Positions 33,537 to 35,349 of a stretch of DNA of 35,349 bases are shown piece by piece. The notes beneath the pieces were generated by a model. That model ran no database searches. It worked only from the letters and a program-made list of their open reading frames with translations, and had not been told where the DNA came from. This stretch comes from Verrucomicrobiota bacterium (GTDB lineage Bacteria; Verrucomicrobiota; Verrucomicrobiia; Chthoniobacterales; UBA10450), in contig QHQA01000102.1 in NCBI GenBank assembly GCA_003219695.1, positions 1 through 35,349 on the forward strand, read 5' to 3'. Position 1 is the first letter of the stretch. Each line of letters starts with the position of its first letter. The translations under genes were made by a program, and so were the position numbers.

Positions 33537-33673
33537 GGAGCACAGGCTGCTAGCCTGTCCTTTTCGGCAGCTTGCCGAAAAGCTCTTCCGAGTCCGATCT
33601 CCATAGAGGGTTGCGCCACTCCATGAGGTCGTCGGCAGGCTGCCGACGACAACAGGCTCGCAGCCTGTGCTCC
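33537..33673. repeat. Three-armed palindromic repeat element
   Basis: An outer stem of 22 bases with one mismatch (33537-33558 with 33652-33673, GGAGCACAGGCTGC...) encloses two hairpins: TTTTCGGCA at 33561-33569 paired with 33573-33581 (loop GCT), and GTCGTCGGCA at 33628-33637 paired with 33641-33650 (loop GGC). The two inner hairpins share CGGCA. About 46 bases between them are unpaired. No reading frame and no transposase is present. It lies 27 bases past the methyltransferase stop. Confidence 0.85.
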
Positions 33674-33735
33674 CCAGCATGATCATTCACGAATCGGCTT
33701 CTCTTCGGCGCATCGACGTGTTTTCATAGCGCCAG

Positions 33736-34233
33736 ATGAAAAAAGTAAAAACGAAATCGCCCACTAAAATACAGAGCCGCTCCACTCCAAAAAATCTGGA
33801 AGCGGATGTGCCTTACCGCAAACCCGCCCTTCGCAGTGAAGCGTTTGCCAGAGCGTTGGAGGATGCAAAATCATGTGTTAATGATCGCGAGAGTCTGCAA
33901 GCCCTTTTCAACGAGGCAGCGAGCAAGGCCGCGGCGGTGCCTAGGGAACCGTTTAAAGAAAGCTGGCCGTATCTCCAAACCATGCTACGTCTGGTCCGCG
34001 CGCACCATTGCGGCGAATATGATCAGGTTCCTAAAGACGCGCTGCTATGGATCGTTGCTGCTCTTAATTATCTGGTCGATCCGTTCGATTTAATTCCAGA
34101 TAAGACGCCATTTCTCGGCTTCGTCGATGACGCCGCCGTGGTGGAATTTGCGGTCGGTAAAGCTAGGCCAACGCTGGATAATTTCATGGTGTGGGAAACA
34201 ACGGCCCTGTCGCGCGACCGATATTCCGGGTAG
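33736..34233 (+). CDS. DUF1232 (YkvA-like) membrane-associated protein
   Basis: A 165-residue protein with the short DUF1232 motif at about 102-138: LLWIVAALNYLVDPFDLIPDKTPF followed by GFVDDAAVV. This motif is widespread and of unknown function. The N-terminal 30 residues are Lys/Arg/Ser-rich and likely disordered. Only one weak hydrophobic stretch is seen, so membrane association is uncertain. The TAG stop (34231-34233) is followed after one base by a hairpin repeat. Confidence 0.83.
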   Translation: MKKVKTKSPTKIQSRSTPKNLEADVPYRKPALRSEAFARALEDAKSCVNDRESLQALFNEAASKAAAVPREPFKESWPYLQTMLRLVRAHHCGEYDQVPKDALLWIVAALNYLVDPFDLIPDKTPFLGFVDDAAVVEFAVGKARPTLDNFMVWETTALSRDRYSG

Positions 34234-34234
34234 C

Positions 34235-34251
34235 GCACGCGTCCCGCGTGC
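34235..34251. repeat. Hairpin GCACGCG-TCC-CGCGTGC
   Basis: A perfect 7-base stem with a 3-base loop between two convergent genes. It starts 2 bases after the DUF1232 stop. A second imperfect hairpin (about 34253-34273) follows. No T-tract. Confidence 0.55.
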
Positions 34252-34284
34252 TGGTTTCGGCGTCGCGCCAAAACAACCTCTTTC

Positions 34285-35349
34285 TTACACCAAAAGCAGC
34301 GCTGGATTTTCCAAAAGGTGGCGCAACTCTTTGAGGTATTCGGCGCCGAGCGCGCCGTCGATGACGCGATGATCGCAGCTCATCGTCAGCGACATGCGAT
34401 GCCCTACCACGATTTGATCGCAATCGTCAATGACTGGAACTTTTGTGATCTTGCCAACAGCGAGGATGAATCCTTGCGGCGGGTTGATGACGGCTGAAAA
34501 ACTGTCGATTCCCATCCCGCCGAGGTTTGAGACGGTGAACGTGCCGCCCTGAAATTCTTCTGGCTTCATTCGCTTGTTGCGCGCGCGGTGAGCCAAGTCC
34601 TTCGCCAGCGCACTGATCTCGCGCAACGATTTGTTTTGCGCCGCGCGGATCACCGGTGTCAGCAGCCCGTCTTCGATCGCCACGGCGATGCCGAGATCGA
34701 CGTCGGCATATTGCGCAATCGCATCGCCGTCGAAAGAAGCGTTTGCTCGCGGAACCTTCACCGCGGCCATCACAGCCGCTTTCAAGACGAAATCGTTTAC
34801 TGTGATATTGGCGGCGTCAGTGTTTTCGCCTGCGGATTTCAATTCCTCGCGCGCTTCCATCAGCGGTCCGGCATTGACGTCGATGGTGAGATAAAAATGT
34901 GGAACCGGGCCGAGACTTTCGACCAGGCGTTGCGCAATGATTTTACGCATCCCGGAAAGTTGAATGCGCGCGCTTTCGCCAGCTTTAACGGCGGCTGGGA
35001 CTGAAGGTGCCGGAGCAGCGGCTTTCTTTGATTTAGCGGCCGCGCGCACGTCGGTCTCAGTCACACGACCTTCCGGGCCGGTGCCTTTTACGCTGGAAAG
35101 ATCGACACCAAGTTCGGCAGCAACTCGGCGTGCAACAGGCGACGCTTTCACGCGCGGTTCTTCCGCTTTTTCGACCTTTGGCGCTGGTTTTTCACCTTCA
35201 GCTTTCTTCTCCGCTTTCGGGGCAGTTGCCTCTTTCTCCTCTTCCTCTTTCGGCTTCTTCGGCTTCTCTTCTTCGTTCTTTGGTTTCTCTTCTCTTTCCT
35301 CCGGCTCTTTTTTTTCAGCTTCCTTTTTCGGTTCTTCTTCCTTCTGCTC
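34285..35349 (-). CDS. Dihydrolipoamide acyltransferase, E2 of a 2-oxo-acid dehydrogenase (5' partial)
   Basis: The E2 core subunit transfers acyl groups from lipoyl to CoA, probably in pyruvate dehydrogenase. The frame is open to the right window edge, so the start and the lipoyl domain lie outside; the GTG at 35151 is only internal. In order: a linker of about 66 residues made almost wholly of Glu, Lys, Pro and Ala, a peripheral subunit-binding domain ([23 protein letters not shown]), a Pro/Ala linker, and the catalytic acyltransferase domain with [14 protein letters not shown] and the active-site His in SCDHRVIDG near the end. The substrate class (pyruvate or branched-chain) cannot be fixed from this part. 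Confidence 0.93.
   Translation of the reverse strand, partial: EQKEEEPKKEAEKKEPEEREEKPKNEEEKPKKPKEEEEKEATAPKAEKKAEGEKPAPKVEKAEEPRVKASPVARRVAAELGVDLSSVKGTGPEGRVTETDVRAAAKSKKAAAPAPSVPAAVKAGESARIQLSGMRKIIAQRLVESLGPVPHFYLTIDVNAGPLMEAREELKSAGENTDAANITVNDFVLKAAVMAAVKVPRANASFDGDAIAQYADVDLGIAVAIEDGLLTPVIRAAQNKSLREISALAKDLAHRARNKRMKPEEFQGGTFTVSNLGGMGIDSFSAVINPPQGFILAVGKITKVPVIDDCDQIVVGHRMSLTMSCDHRVIDGALGAEYLKELRHLLENPALLLV

Noticed and set aside
32733-33686. 317-codon open frame on the minus strand over the methyltransferase gene
   Set aside because: It is antisense to a protein with clear SAM-binding motifs and its first part is translated from a palindromic repeat.

Overview
The window reads as a chromosomal segment of a high-GC Gram-negative bacterium, most probably a soil-type Verrucomicrobiota (Spartobacteria/Chthoniobacterales-like). 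This is inferred from gene content and style and was not tested by any search: a mreB-mreC-mreD-PBP2-rng cluster, a dnaG-rpoD pair, an outer-membrane barrel protein ending in Phe, an ECF sigma factor next to a kinase/TPR protein, and many gaps filled with short palindromic repeats. No phage, insertion sequence, integrase, CRISPR array or rRNA is visible. Most genes are core housekeeping genes.

Layout. 1-6282: cell-shape and wall genes mreB (5' truncated by the window edge), mreC, mreD and the PBP2 transpeptidase, joined by ATGA start/stop overlaps from mreC on, then rng (RNase G/E). 6429-7181: an outer-membrane barrel protein with a strong terminator. 7338-8726: thiH and thiS (thiazole synthesis). 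8771-10174, minus: an NfeD-type membrane serine protease. 10341-15012: dnaG, rpoD, a small one-TM protein and a DUF3106-like secreted protein. 15137-16472, minus: a Tyr/His-rich secreted mini-protein and ribD. 16605-16807, minus: tRNA-Arg and tRNA-His with a plausible promoter. 16935-20493: a coiled-coil/TPR protein, a membrane protein and a DUF2071 protein. 20646-21176, minus: a secreted cupin. 21284-24927: a frameshifted ECF sigma factor followed by a large transmembrane Ser/Thr kinase with TolB-like and TPR parts. 25090-26211, minus: an orphan C-terminal aconitase domain and a double-ACT protein. 26331-31088: an APC permease, a secreted protein of unknown function, ribE, aroD and a LON-domain protein. 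31166-32284, minus: dgt. 32454-34233: a methyltransferase and a DUF1232 protein. 34285 to the right edge, minus: the acyltransferase (E2) of a 2-oxo-acid dehydrogenase complex, 5' truncated.

Three things stand out. (1) The sigma factor of the sigma/kinase pair is broken by one frame exactly at an A-AAA-TAG sequence, which is either decay, a base error or -1 recoding. (2) Aconitase is reduced to its last domain, lying in the same frame as the preceding ACT gene, with a second decayed copy of its last codons beyond it. (3) At least nine gaps carry distinct palindromic repeat elements, several beginning at or supplying the stop codon of the adjacent gene; the most elaborate (33537-33673 and 31089-31171) have an outer stem enclosing two hairpins.
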